Shown here: positions 53,401 through 57,799 of the stretch, in pieces
How the letters are laid out: the number at the start of each line of letters is the position of its first letter
Position numbering within the stretch: the first letter of the stretch is position 1
Assembly (NCBI GenBank): GCA_029931535.1
Contig: JAQPZY010001659.1
Location: 3,230,001 to 3,294,000 of the forward strand
Origin: Margaritifera margaritifera
Taxonomy: Eukaryota > Mollusca > Bivalvia > Unionida > Margaritiferidae
Direction of reading: 5' to 3'
Length of the DNA: 64,000 nucleotides
The notes under the pieces: model-generated
What the model was told of the DNA's origin: nothing
The model's database searches: none
The model's input: the letters and a program-made list of their open reading frames with translations, nothing else
Program-made: the position numbers and the translations under genes

Positions 53401-53609
53401 TTGGAAGTGTGTATTTGTACGGCGTCCGCTTACTAAACTTTACAACACTATTCGCACGGCGGCTGTGTGCCCACTGTAGTAAAGACTATCCGCACGACGA
53501 CCGGTGTCTGCCTGACAGTGTCGATTACGATAATTATGATACAGTTGCCTCATGATCGTTACTTACCGTCTATACTCGCATATAAGCGAATACCAACTGC
53601 AAACTCCAT
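6677..53609 (-). CDS. UBFD1: UBFD1 orthologue, seven exons in window, C-terminus off the left edge
   Basis: UBFD1 (ubiquitin family domain-containing protein 1) binds polyubiquitin in other animals and has been linked to NF-kB regulation; the role here is by homology. Minus-strand exons: 53567-53609 (uncertain), 43647-43811, 42494-42619, 30835-30870, 19962-20137, 14629-14803, 6677-6759. Counting from the methionine at 43800 they give 250 residues with no internal stop, and every junction keeps frame (intron phases 1,1,1,1,0,1,0). Order: acidic, Ser/Asp/Glu-rich N-terminus (about 1-60), ubiquitin-like fold (about 61-131, VDFKIIFNKQ to KVMVVGS), a Ser/Lys/Glu linker, then the conserved UBFD1 C-terminal domain (SGMYNKSGGKVRLTFKLE at 196-213, SEPIEGNEEYH later). 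The family usually ends with about 35 more residues, including a WVYWVP-type motif, which I could not find; that exon probably lies left of base 1. Introns of 5-12 kb are full of transposable elements. Confidence 0.93.
7300..7353. repeat. (CCTA)n / (CCAC)n microsatellite
   Basis: CCTA repeats grade into CCCACCCA units and back to CCTA, forming a short C-rich strand in otherwise AT-rich intron. Confidence 0.9.
7478..8083. mobile_element. Possible piggyBac-like MITE with TTAA flanks
   Basis: The 606-bp segment is flanked by TTAA at 7474-7477 and 8084-8087. Ends start CTCAGTGTCCC on the left and, read inward from the right, CTCATTAACCC. Subterminal GATGC...GCGTAAA-type words occur near both ends. 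The terminal match is short, so the call is tentative. There is no transposase. Confidence 0.4.
8516..8665 (-). mobile_element. tRNA-derived SINE (copy 1)
   Basis: Read on the minus strand it starts GCCATGGTAGCTCTGTTGG, with a pol III A box (8643-8654) and B box GGTTAAATACC (8600-8610). A tail CTTGGGAAATGCACTTAGCTC is shared with the copy at 33.9 kb. The cloverleaf pairs poorly, so it is a SINE rather than a working tRNA. Confidence 0.8.
8816..10378. mobile_element. Non-autonomous Tc1/mariner/pogo-type DNA transposon, 1.56 kb
   Basis: The left end CACCTCTCCCTCGATAACTC matches the inverted right end with a single mismatch over 22 bases (T/A at position 5). Both ends abut TA (8814-8815 and 10379-10380), the expected target duplication. 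The interior has no recognisable transposase and is AT-rich. Confidence 0.8.
10400..11300. repeat. ~120-160 bp tandem monomers with GGTCA...TGACC palindromes (block A)
   Basis: Diverged monomers each contain a phrase like ATAGGTCACAGTGACCT, then ...GGGTGTAGTACT...CAAGATGCATCCCCTCACCAAGTTTCAT...GAGCTAAATGCAAAAACTTAACC. The phrase recurs near 10420, 10581, 10735, 10883, 11004 and 11134. The copy at 10883-10897 is a perfect AGGTCANNNTGACCT palindrome. Confidence 0.85.
11300..11650. other. AT-rich intronic interval, nothing recognised
   Basis: No coding, repeat or RNA feature could be supported here; the open frames are short and compositionally ordinary for AT-rich intron. Confidence 0.5.
11881..12105. 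repeat. Diverged tandem duplication of a ~126-bp unit
   Basis: The two halves share CCCTT..CTTGTAA.GGCA.CAC.C.CTTTGTTTTC, then TTGA..CCTTTTGAT and ACTTGTTCAGTGC.AAGTA. They begin near 11881 and 12007. The surrounding 12110-12890 shows no further feature that I can name. Confidence 0.7.
12852..12897. mobile_element. Transposon-end-like motif with poly-A/poly-G run
   Basis: An A-run and G-run precede GTCGACTTATAGTTGAGTAT and ATACG. The CGTATATACTC..CTATAAGTCGA form (minus strand) resembles terminal motifs of DNA transposons in many invertebrates, from general knowledge. No partner end was found. Confidence 0.35.
12890..13500. repeat. GGTCA...TGACC monomers, block B
   Basis: Same family as 10400-11300, resuming after an unrelated 1.6-kb interval. 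Palindrome-bearing phrases lie at 12898 (AGGTCACAGTGAC), 13044 and 13213 (CGTCACAGTGACCTT). Confidence 0.85.
13500..14620. other. UBFD1 intron 6, right part, no gene seen
   Basis: Contains a C-rich run at 13520-13540 and otherwise unremarkable AT-rich sequence. Confidence 0.5.
14629..14803 (-). CDS. UBFD1: UBFD1 exon 6, conserved C-terminal domain (first part)
   Basis: Acceptor TTTGCAG|AACCAT and donor AAAAG|GTAATT enclose 175 nt. The protein is NHKKVLDKYGKPDDLMPGLK, then KKEPLPPAPVSGMYNKSGGK and VRLTFKLELDQVWIGTK. The SGMYNKSGGKVRLTFKLE..Q.WIGTK motif is the UBFD1 hallmark and is almost unchanged from vertebrates. Confidence 0.95.
15562..16120 (+). pseudogene. LINE ORF1: SGNH hydrolase domain plus CCHC zinc knuckle
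   Basis: The frame to 15897 contains IVLYIGGNNASEG (the GGN oxyanion block of SGNH hydrolases) and DTIHLSPKG (the Asp-x-x-His catalytic block). It stops at 15898. In another frame, CDYCGETKHSAQEC at about 16053-16094 is a C-x2-C-x4-H-x4-C knuckle, followed by a poorer second one. The order of esterase then knuckle suggests an RNA-binding ORF1, now interrupted. Confidence 0.7.
16326..16364. repeat. Short palindrome between LINE ORF1 and ORF2
   Basis: AATACTTGTATTTTACA and TGTAAATACAAGTAGT face each other across a few bases, nested within a longer ACCATGAAAGT...ACTTTCATGG inverted pair. Confidence 0.6.
16389..17295 (+). pseudogene. LINE ORF2 endonuclease region, frameshifted and mutated
   Basis: HIGHLNIQGIRE starts the APE-type endonuclease. 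A frameshift near 16573 moves the continuation (MIDQVKLLL...LFGLTETML) to another frame. The last motif reads LNEPTRVTSTSKTLTDHIY ... KIGLNDYFAIF, where the catalytic SDH triplet of active endonucleases has become NDY. Confidence 0.75.
17800..19325 (+). pseudogene. LINE ORF2 reverse transcriptase and C-terminal domain
   Basis: RT landmarks: TGLDTTGPRLLK, AKVTPLHKTGTKDDINNYRS, NSQSGF, then GVPHGSILGPLLFILFINDL and the catalytic YADD at 18499-18510. After it come DKILGVFVDNSLTWSIHI and, near 19180-19290, the usual IPR...K..FQYTGP..NSIPSDIK end. Several stops (for example after NSQSGF and before VPH) show that it is inactive. Confidence 0.85.
19612..19656. repeat. (ATT)n microsatellite, LINE 3' tail
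   Basis: About 15 ATT units directly follow the LINE 3' end, consistent with the tandem-repeat tails of CR1/L2-type elements. Confidence 0.9.
19962..20137 (-). CDS. UBFD1: UBFD1 exon 5, end of ubiquitin-like domain and linker
   Basis: Acceptor ACATTAG|GTTTAGC and donor CAGAAG|GTATGT enclose 176 nt. The translation completes the ubiquitin-like fold (LAKDEITLRDLKVTKGVKVM, then VVGSTLTDVLAVSAP) and enters a Lys/Glu/Ser-rich linker ending SQQK. The KVMVVGST..DVLAV stretch is diagnostic of UBFD1. It ends in phase 0. Confidence 0.93.
20720..20742. repeat. (AT)n microsatellite
   Basis: Uninterrupted AT dinucleotides in UBFD1 intron 4; 20140-21400 holds no other feature that I could support. Confidence 0.9.
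21600..21830. repeat. Leader repeat of the ~150-bp array family, partly duplicated
   Basis: AGGGTTTAA.GGCACATCAGCACAA.CCTGGC.ATATAG.GCT occurs twice (about 21604 and 21672). It is followed by a phrase ending CAAGAAATCTGGGTCAGT that recurs near 25105, before the second array. It therefore seems to be the conserved start of each array. Confidence 0.65.
21830..23270. repeat. ~150-bp tandem monomers, array 1
   Basis: Monomers carry TTTTCTATTTTTAGTAA...GCAGCCATATTTGATGGCAGATTGGCATCATTTGTACAAA...CTTCATGCCAGGATGCTTTCTGTCAAATTTGGTCAAATTCTG...TTTTTGAGAAGAAGTCATT in broken, diverged form. Two neighbouring monomers (from 22581 and 22734, period 153) are nearly identical, so local turnover is recent. 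No coding potential. Confidence 0.85.
23270..23920. other. Interval between arrays, nothing recognised
   Basis: AT-rich sequence without supported genes; the minus-strand open frames here have no recognisable domains. Confidence 0.45.
23921..24057. repeat. 28-bp tandem repeat, five units
   Basis: Units begin with AATGGGTGCATAGCAAAAGG at 23921, 23949, 23977, 24005 and 24033, with only point differences. This explains the repeated peptide seen on the minus strand and is not evidence of a gene. Confidence 0.9.
24336..24605. mobile_element. hAT-type MITE, 270 bp, with perfect 8-bp target duplication
   Basis: The left end CAGGGGTGTACTGGGC and inverted right end CAGTGGTGTACTGGCC match at 14 of 16 positions. 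The flanks are CTTAAAAT at 24328-24335 and again at 24606-24613, an exact 8-bp duplication as expected for hAT insertion. The interior is GC-rich compared with its surroundings and holds two ~93-bp direct repeats starting near 24375 and 24468 (CTG(C/T)(C/T)GGGACAGGCCC...GCTCACACCAGTAAAACAC). No coding capacity. Confidence 0.92.
24620..25130. other. Dispersed-repeat-like intron sequence
   Basis: Phrases such as TTATGCTGA(G/T)GAAAGCAAAG and GGGGCCATAACTCCT/ATAATTCTT recur at 24130-24300 and 24690-24880, so this is probably another diverged repeat family with a unit of a few hundred bases. Boundaries are unclear. Confidence 0.5.
25130..27060. repeat. ~150-bp tandem monomers, array 2
   Basis: Same monomer and orientation as 21830-23270. 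TCTATTTTTAGTAA-type words recur at intervals of about 140-150 bases (for example near 26315, 26595, 26735 and 26861). The last monomers grade into GAAGTTGAAAATAGCAATTG, which also ends array 1 near 23280. Confidence 0.85.
27371..28116. repeat. Near-perfect 372-bp tandem duplication
   Basis: The sequence from AGCAGATAGACAAATGGACA at 27371 repeats from 27743 to about 28116. I see only one difference, GATTGGCACC versus GATTGACACC. Each unit itself contains two ~140-bp submonomers. The near identity implies a very recent duplication, or an assembly duplication. Confidence 0.9.
27440..28800. repeat. ~140-147 bp tandem monomers, second family
   Basis: Monomers share AAGATTTTCAAGATGGC..C..TGGTGGCCATATTGGATGTCAGATTGGCACCATTTTCATTTAGGACCAACTAGACA.CATAAGAAGTC...GAAAACCCCATG.TGATATGAC..TCC. 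About nine are visible, all in one orientation and more diverged toward the right. Confidence 0.85.
28810..29530. other. UBFD1 intron 4 sequence, nothing recognised
   Basis: No gene, RNA or clear repeat could be supported between the ~145-bp array and the 43-bp satellite. Confidence 0.45.
29590..30583. repeat. 43-bp satellite, about 23 units
   Basis: The unit contains GAGTATGAGTACAAGTATAG and GCACTTTAACTCATTAAAAA. Units vary by a few substitutions; one near 29999 is shortened. Related GAGTACAAGTATAGGTACTTTT sequence occurs once in the left arm at about 21480-21505, so the satellite looks like an expansion of the element's own subterminal repeat. Confidence 0.95.
30835..30870 (-). CDS. UBFD1: UBFD1 exon 4, 36-nt microexon
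   Basis: Acceptor ATTGCAG|GTGTTCC and donor TAAAG|GTTGGT enclose 36 nt encoding VPPAMQKIMYK, flanked by split glycine codons. This is the highly conserved PPAMQK(V/I)MYKG block of the UBFD1 ubiquitin-like domain. It is too short to stand out as an ORF and was found by homology and phase. It sits about 190 bp outside the right end of the hAT-like array at 29590-30645. Confidence 0.92.
30880..31720. other. UBFD1 intron 3, left end, no feature
   Basis: AT-rich sequence between the microexon and the 44-bp array; I see no gene or named repeat. Confidence 0.5.
31723..32249. repeat. 44-bp minisatellite, 12 units
   Basis: The unit contains GGTAGCATCATAGGGTAGAT and GCTTACTAATGTATCCCAAACTGT. Eleven units are almost identical; one near 31945 is 43 bp with four differences, and the first is slightly diverged. 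The array is much more homogeneous than the 43-bp satellite 1.1 kb away. Confidence 0.95.
32250..33850. other. Intron 3 sequence, no gene seen
   Basis: Mixed-composition sequence with no supported ORF. The open frame at 32729-32995 (minus) has no recognisable domain. Confidence 0.45.
33855..34045 (+). mobile_element. tRNA-derived SINE (copy 2, best preserved)
   Basis: Starts GCCATGGTAGCTCAGTTGGT and has a consensus A box (TAGCTCAGTTGG, 33865-33876) and B box (GGTTCAATACC, 33909-33919), with CTCATAA in the anticodon-loop position, as in an elongator tRNA-Met ancestor. Acceptor and T-stem mispairs argue against a working tRNA. A body with CCTTGGGAAAGGCACTTAGC and an A-rich 3' end (ACCAACAAAATAAACAAAC) follows. 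Confidence 0.85.
34046..34930. other. Intron 3 sequence, no feature
   Basis: AT-rich, no supported gene or repeat. Confidence 0.45.
34936..35017. repeat. (CT)n-(AC)n compound microsatellite
   Basis: About 32 CT units (34936-35000) run directly into AC units (35001-35017). Low-complexity peptides from this tract are not genes. Confidence 0.98.
35020..36520. other. Intron 3 sequence, no gene seen
   Basis: No recognised features; short open frames here lack domains. Confidence 0.45.
36530..37830. repeat. ~150-bp tandem monomers, array 3
   Basis: Same family and orientation as the arrays at 21.8 and 25.1 kb (GCC.TATTTGAT...ATCA(G/A)CATCATTTGTACAAA...CTTCATGCCAG.ATGCTTTCT), more diverged. It lies outside the candidate hAT element, in the next intron, so the family is dispersed independently of it. 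It is followed by GGACCATACCATAGGCTCAC, reminiscent of the leader phrase near 21730. Confidence 0.8.
38365..38455. repeat. (ATTT)n microsatellite
   Basis: About 14 clean ATTT units and then degenerate ones; explains overlapping IYLF-type peptides. Confidence 0.97.
38798..40008. mobile_element. Non-autonomous pogo/Tigger-like DNA transposon, copy A (1.21 kb)
   Basis: The left end begins CAGTCAAATCTTTCAATAGT and the inverted right end CAGTCAAACCTGTTCTAATG; both abut TA (38796-38797 and 40009-40010). CAGTCAAACC-type ends with TA duplications are typical of pogo/Tc1 relatives. It contains no transposase. A second copy occupies 57.81-61.58 kb, which confirms that it is a repeat family. Confidence 0.85.
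40155..40640 (+). pseudogene. mariner transposase fragment, decayed
   Basis: GCKSVEDDPRSGRP is the classic end of the N-terminal helix-turn-helix in mariner transposases. After a deletion, C-A-R-stop-VRHLLNAAERQTQ and IAKQLFTKYEKSDQRCFNEI lead to VTSDETRIYFSEPDS. This holds the first catalytic Asp, in DET-R where active mariners have DET-W. KVWIKENN then meets a stop. Tc1/mariner enzymes need a D,D(34)D triad; only the first Asp is recognisable. Confidence 0.8.
40641..42025. other. Intron 3 sequence, no gene seen
   Basis: Contains a C-rich patch at 40728-40738 and a CT-rich patch at 41100-41135; nothing else identified. Confidence 0.45.
42031..42128. mobile_element. Palindromic MITE (34-bp arms)
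   Basis: GTAGATATAAGGAAATATTT at the start of the left arm (42031-42064) pairs with the right arm (42095-42128) at 32 of 34 positions around a 30-base loop. Such foldbacks are common non-autonomous elements. It lies 366 bases inside intron 3 from UBFD1 exon 3. Confidence 0.7.
42494..42619 (-). CDS. UBFD1: UBFD1 exon 3, first half of the ubiquitin-like domain
   Basis: Acceptor TTTACAG|ATATATC and donor GACAG|GTAACA bound 126 nt. The exon encodes SQPDEETVDFKIIFNKQK and continues through the first beta strands and helix of the ubiquitin-like fold (KYDVTFPLDNTVAKLKEHV, then RDLT). This matches the VDLKIIWNKTKHDV-type start of the domain in other animals. Confidence 0.92.
43180..43220. repeat. 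G-rich tract
   Basis: GGGGGGGAGGGAGGGGGAGG near 43193 could form a G-quadruplex on the plus strand, in the intron between UBFD1 exons 2 and 3. Confidence 0.6.
43647..43811 (-). CDS. UBFD1: UBFD1 exon 2, acidic N-terminal region
   Basis: The acceptor is ATCTAG|AAGC at 43812-43813. The reading frame is acidic (MIEPGNESGD, then ETVDTQETNDPGGDE and Ser/Asp-rich sequence), as in the disordered N-terminus of UBFD1. The donor I chose is CACA|GTAATC, which leaves one base and joins in phase to exon 3. Its last exonic bases are not the usual CAG, so the 3' boundary is the weakest of the internal ones. The ATG at 43800 is the likely translation start. Confidence 0.75.
44128..44300 (-). mobile_element. 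tRNA-derived SINE (copy 3, diverged)
   Basis: On the minus strand AGAAGCCACAGTGGCTCAGT holds an A-box-like sequence (near 44270-44284) and GTGTTTGAATCC a B-box-like one (44230-44241). A tail with TGCAAGACACTTTACTCC is related to the other SINEs. Confidence 0.65.
44300..46540. other. UBFD1 intron 1, no gene seen
   Basis: AT-rich; only short frames without domains. 46385-46490 has repeated AAGTCAAAATGTA(A/C)TC phrases of unknown origin. Confidence 0.45.
46550..49230 (-). mobile_element. Second DIRS-like fragment (ORF1 and 5' end)
   Basis: Minus-strand frames at 46803-46552 and 47448-47074 (Pro/Glu/Ser-rich, ending near the RT position) resemble DIRS-type ORF1 proteins in character. The region ends near 49205-49220 with GCAATAGCAACAGGTA, close to the terminal word GCAATAGTAACAGGTA at 5511-5526 of the first element. 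RT, RNase H and recombinase are absent, so this is a truncated copy. GC and CpG are higher than in the flanks. Confidence 0.5.
47815..48205. repeat. G-run-rich GC patch in the DIRS fragment
   Basis: G-runs at 47859-47870 and 48187-48203, with repeated GGTGCT(G/A)CTCCTCC phrases (near 47836, 47892 and 47931). Confidence 0.7.
49231..52430. other. UBFD1 intron 1, right part, mostly unassigned
   Basis: Features seen: a possible single Tc1-like end (GCAGGGTTTCACTGTATA near 49275), a G9 run at 50089, a hAT-like GTACTT-rich patch at 50800-50890, and GGACTC-rich DNA at 51660-51770 ending GAGAGCCCTG. The last is similar to the right end of the insertion at 60.86 kb. No gene is supported. Confidence 0.45.
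53264..53284. repeat. T-run/G-run junction
   Basis: A run of T followed by a run of G in the CpG-rich region; it explains part of the local skew. Confidence 0.8.
53567..53609 (-). CDS. UBFD1: Possible UBFD1 start exon (14 codons plus one base)
   Basis: A strong donor (G|GTAAGT, intron beginning at 53566) follows an open stretch from an ATG at 53609. It ends in phase 1, exactly the phase needed by the next exon, and would give MEFAVGIRLYASID before the exon-2 residues EANAMIEPG. The ATG lies in one arm of a perfect 19-bp inverted repeat, and part of the exon resembles a transposon-end motif, so the exon may be exonised repeat DNA, 5' UTR only, or false. The alternative start is the methionine at 43800 in exon 2, whose MIEPG context is like the N-terminus of other UBFD1 proteins. 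Confidence 0.35.
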
Positions 53610-53657
53610 AGACCCAGATCTGCCGTCGCATAATGGGCCGGCAGATCTGGGTCTATG
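53607..53657. repeat. Perfect 19-bp inverted repeat (hairpin) at the putative UBFD1 start
   Basis: CATAGACCCAGATCTGCCG at 53607-53625 and its exact reverse complement at 53639-53657 are separated by 13 bases. A third partial copy (CTGATCTGCCGGCGCATTATG) begins near 53700. The candidate UBFD1 ATG is the outermost trinucleotide of the left arm, read on the minus strand. Confidence 0.85.
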
Positions 53658-54110
53658 CAGTTTGTAAGGACTAATTAGTAGAACAAACAACATAAACCCT
53701 GATCTGCCGGCGCATTATGACCGTGCAAATAGCCTCGGCCTTTATCATTACTCAAATTTCATAGAGGGACACAATTTTAGTAAGTGGTGTCGCTCCTGGG
53801 GAAGGTGAATTGTCAAAAAGTTTGGTATCGACAAATACACTTCTGACACCATGAACAATTGCAAATCTCTAATAACCTACACCTCGCCAGAACCGAGCTG
53901 ATCATGCCTACTAATTATCTTTTTTTTTTCTTCTCGAAAATTAAATTTTTTTCGGTAAGGGACATTTTCTTGTTTATAGCTGACATTTCACGCAAATTCG
54001 GTGCAATCATGAAGCAACGTTGCTATGGAAGGATAACTGATGTGTTATTCTGGCGTGACATAGCTTGAACAGGAATATATTTGTTCAGTTATACCAATAT
54101 CATCAACATT

Positions 54111-54165
54111 GAATTTGTTTGTTTGTTTGTTTGTTTTTTTCTTTTTTTTTTTCTTTTTTTTTTTG
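54111..54165. repeat. (GTTT)n and T-rich tract
   Basis: GTTTGTTTGTTTGTTTG followed by a long T/C run; low complexity. Confidence 0.95.
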
Positions 54166-54563
54166 TAAATCGTAAAAGAGAAACTTTAAATAATCTATGA
54201 GCGTGTCTAATACATAATATTACCACATAATTTAATTTTATTCCAGTCACAACCAGTGATAAACAAAATAAATTCCGATAAGACCGGTGGACTAACATTT
54301 GACTTTTCTTTTTGATGCAATCTAATCATGATATAAGATTATGTTTTTCTCCTAACTTACAAATCGTACTACTGTATTCTAATAGTACTACTCTAAGCTC
54401 TCACCTTCTTGCCTTTTTCCATTAAATGAAAAAATGTGCATCGCCCATTTCTTTCATGTTAACCGTCGCTTGTTTGTATTTTTTTTATCGCCAACTTAAT
54501 GAGTACAGCACCTTTAATTCCAAAAGAGGTCACGGTCATGAGCGTCCGCATGAATTATTCCGC

Positions 54564-54588
54564 GGGGGGGGGGGGGGGGGGGGGGGGG
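54564..54588. repeat. Uninterrupted run of 25 G
   Basis: A pure G25 on the plus strand followed by AGGAGGG. Its length in the assembly may be unreliable. Confidence 0.9.
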
Positions 54589-54712
54589 AGGAGGGTCAAA
54601 ATCCACGACTTCAAAGTTATGCCAATTGAGTCAAGCGTAGAGGCAAGCTCCCACAGTCGGATTTGGGTGGTTTAATATTTGTTGTTGTTGTTTAAATGTT
54701 ATTGCAGGTTTG

Positions 54713-54818
<106 letters not shown>

Positions 54819-54843
54819 GCATTATATTTCGTGATTCAGGCGT

Positions 54844-55907
54844 AAGTATTATAGTGGAACGATAAGGCGACTAACGGGAACTAACATTAGTTAATGTTAA
54901 ACCTGTGGAAATGAACTAATGGGACTAAAATATGGGGTCATATGGGAATTTAACATTGCGCCTTTAGTCCATAGGTTTAATATTGTGGGCCTGTATGGAG
55001 TCTAACGTGAATTTAACATTAGGTCATTATCTAATGCTAATTTCCCATTAGACCCTAAAAAACTAGTCCGTGTCGGCCTGTATGGCGTCTATAATTGAAC
55101 ATTACGCCTTCATTTTGACCCCATAAACCATTTTAAAATGTGCCGTTATGGGGTCAAATGGAATTTAAACATTAATCCACAGGTTTAACATTATGGGTCT
55201 ATATGAGGACACTTAGTCACATACTACCCATTACCCCGCTGGTAGGAGTGCTCACACATAGACAAACATACTTAATGGCGTGTTGGATATTAAATGTGGG
55301 GTGTTGGATAGCAAATGTGGGAGAAATGGATAATACATGACTGGGTGTTGGTCACTCCAAACGGCGTGTTGGATAGTAAATATGAGGTGTTGTATAGTAA
55401 ATGTGCGGTAATTGATAGTACATAACTGAGCGTTGGTCAGTCAAAATATATTTAAACCAATGGACATTCTTAACATTACGTTTTCCCTAAACGCCATATA
55501 GACCCATAATGATAAACCTATCAACTAATGTTAAATTCCCATTTGACCCCATAATGGCACATTTCAAAATGGTTTATTTGGTCAAAATGAAGTCGTGATG
55601 TTCAATTATCTTGGCCCACACGAACTAGTTTTATGGGGTCTAATGGGAAATTAACATTAGATAATGGCCTAATGTTACATTCCCGTTAGATTCCTTACAT
55701 GCCCACAATTTTAAACCCAATGACTAAAGGCGTAATGTTAAATTTCCGTTAGAACCTATACAGGCTCACAATGTTTAACCTATGGACTAAAAGCGTAATG
55801 TCAAATTCCCGTATGACCCCATATAGTCACATTTGATTATATCCATAGATTTTAACATTGGTTAATGTTAATTCCCGCTAGTCGCCACATTATTCAACTA
55901 TCCTACT
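54844..55907. mobile_element. Foldback element, 1.06 kb, with ~365/420-bp inverted arms
   Basis: The left arm (about 54844-55208) and right arm (about 55485-55907) are imperfect inverted copies. Examples are GGCGACTAACGGGAACTAAC versus GGCGACTAGCGGGAATTAAC at the tips and CATTATCTAATG.TAATTTC in the middle. The right arm is longer through internal repetition of the ...GGGAATTTAACATTACGCC... unit. The loop holds two 86-bp direct repeats (from 55277 and 55363, GGCGTGTTGGATA). GGCGT flanks both sides (54839-54843 and 55908-55912), a possible 5-bp target duplication. No ORF; origin class unknown. Confidence 0.8.
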
Positions 55908-55912
55908 GGCGT

Positions 55913-57710
55913 GGGTGTTTGTTTCCAATTTTCACATTTTCCGTTTATTAATATTGTTTCTAGTTAAAAGAGCCGTTTATCTATTCACGTGTGTGCATCG
56001 AGGCCATCTTGTTTGCAAATAATGAGCTGCGACTTGCATAATATAATATATTGCCATATATGTATAATTTATTTATTTAACGTATACGCCATTTTGTTTC
56101 GTTGAGCAATCTTTATGAGAGGAGTAAAAGTTATCAATGCTGCTTTTCCGGGGAGAGGACTTGAGGTCGGGGAGTGAGTACTTCATCTTCCCCTTGGAGG
56201 GATCTTTTGGAGGCGGGAATAACACAGCAAACGTTGGAAAACTGTTTTATAATTGCTCTGTTACCAATTGTTGTGTTAATATAACTCTGTTTACTATAGT
56301 CCTATTTGCTTTATGTCTGTATGTTTGTCATTTACTTTCCTGCATGATATTCTATTTACTTTATAATTTACTTTCCTTCATAATATTCTATTTACTTTAT
56401 CATTTTCTTTCCTTCATAATAATTTACTTTATCAGAAACTGTCTTAATTATATTAAGTAATGGTGTAATAAAAATTTTCGTGTTTAATTTAATGTCTTAA
56501 TCTACTTTATAATCAGACTTATAAGATCTGTGAATAAATTGCTACAAAATGTCCCGATATCACAATAACAAAATATTGTCAACACCTCTTTGAAAGTAGT
56601 AAAAAAAAACATACTTTGATAATAAGGGTGAAATGAAATTGCTGCAGGTAATGAGTCATATGTGCATATAAGTCACAGGGTTTTTTTTTTTTTGGAGGAG
56701 GGGGGGGGAGGAGGGGCGGCACAACACACAATCATCTCTTCAATCAGTGTTGTTTTTTTATTTTATTAGTAGGTGCCAATAGAAGTCGTATGGATGCTTA
56801 TTTAACCATATTAAAAATCTATGCGTTTATGTGATAAGTCCAATCAAAGAACCCGGTAGGCATGGTATTGCTAAAACAAATAGTGATATCGTTCATCCTT
56901 TGAGAAAAATATTGATATGATCAGCCCCAGGCAAGAAGTTGTAGTTAATCAATGGACAGCTGTTATAGTGTGGTAGCCCTCTCCTAAAGAAGTCAGGTTT
57001 GCAATCTCTTTAACGAAGAATTTTAAAGATTATAACCCGTCCAGAGCCACTCCTTTTATCAGATTATTATAATTTTACGCAGTAAATGACTGGACTAGAA
57101 GCGAGTTATCATGTTCTTCTTAACCTTTTTTTTTTTTTTATGCTGATTTCACGTAAATTGTTTAGGATATCTGCACGTGAGTACTTTACAGTCCGTGTTT
57201 TGTTCCTTAGACATAAGACGTAAGAAATTTTCTTTAACCGGATATTACAGCAAATAATCTGCAGAGAACAATGGCCACTGAATTACTAAGAAGCTAAAGA
57301 CAATAGATCTAAATAAAATTAAAAACTAAAAATGAAATAGGAGCTAAATTAAGTACAGATACAAACAAATAAAACTTAAAACTAAGTTATTTGTTTGTTT
57401 TGTCGTTTTTGCAGAAGTATCGTTGTTTCTTTCCTTCTTTCAGCCTTACATTAATTTTCTTAGTATTTAGTGCAGATATTTAGAACATATATACAAAGAC
57501 TGAAAGTAGTCGTGTGGTAGTATCAGCTGACATATTTATAAAAATGAACCTTACCACCTACCACCAAGATAAGCCAGGGTCAGCATGCTATGTCCATGGG
57601 CAGGGCAGTTTACTCCAATTGCCTTGGCAATAAATAACCTTCTTGTGTTGCTGTGCCATGAAAGACCAAACCAAATCATGGTGAAAGAAGAGTAAAATTA
57701 CCTTTTAAGT
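55913..57710. other. Intergenic sequence left of the PAQR-like gene, possible 5' exon not proven
   Basis: A GA|GTGAGTAC donor-like site at 56174 follows a purine-rich stretch, so a non-coding first exon of the PAQR-like gene could end there; this is a guess. Other content: TTTACTTT(A/C)-type repeats at 56330-56430, poly-T/G at 56681-56720, and a fragment at 57560-57640 resembling the SINE body (GCCAGGGTCAGC...TTACTCCAATTGCC). Confidence 0.35.
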
Positions 57711-57740
57711 TTGATGATGATGATGACGATGATGTGTGTT

Positions 57741-57795
<55 letters not shown>
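57708..57795. repeat. (GAT)n, (GT)n and (TA)n compound microsatellite
   Basis: GATGATGATGA leads through TGTGTGTTTGTGTGTA into about 20 TA units at 57748-57788. It abuts, and seems to have eroded, the left end of the pogo-like copy B. Confidence 0.95.

Positions 57796-57799
<4 letters not shown>

Larger units (their letters stand above)
52440..53770. promoter_or_regulatory. CpG-richer stretch at the UBFD1 5' end, candidate promoter region
   Basis: CpG is much commoner here (for example 53390-53720) than in the surrounding AT-rich, CpG-poor DNA. The stretch contains the candidate first UBFD1 donor at 53566 and lies upstream of the PAQR-like gene on the other strand. Unmethylated promoter DNA commonly keeps CpG in such genomes. 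No TATA box or start site could be assigned, so a shared bidirectional promoter is only an inference. Confidence 0.35.

Noticed and set aside
56137..56460. 107-codon plus-strand frame as first exon of the PAQR-like gene
   Set aside because: Joining its donor at 56174 to 63529 brings an early stop, so it cannot be coding upstream sequence; at most it is UTR.
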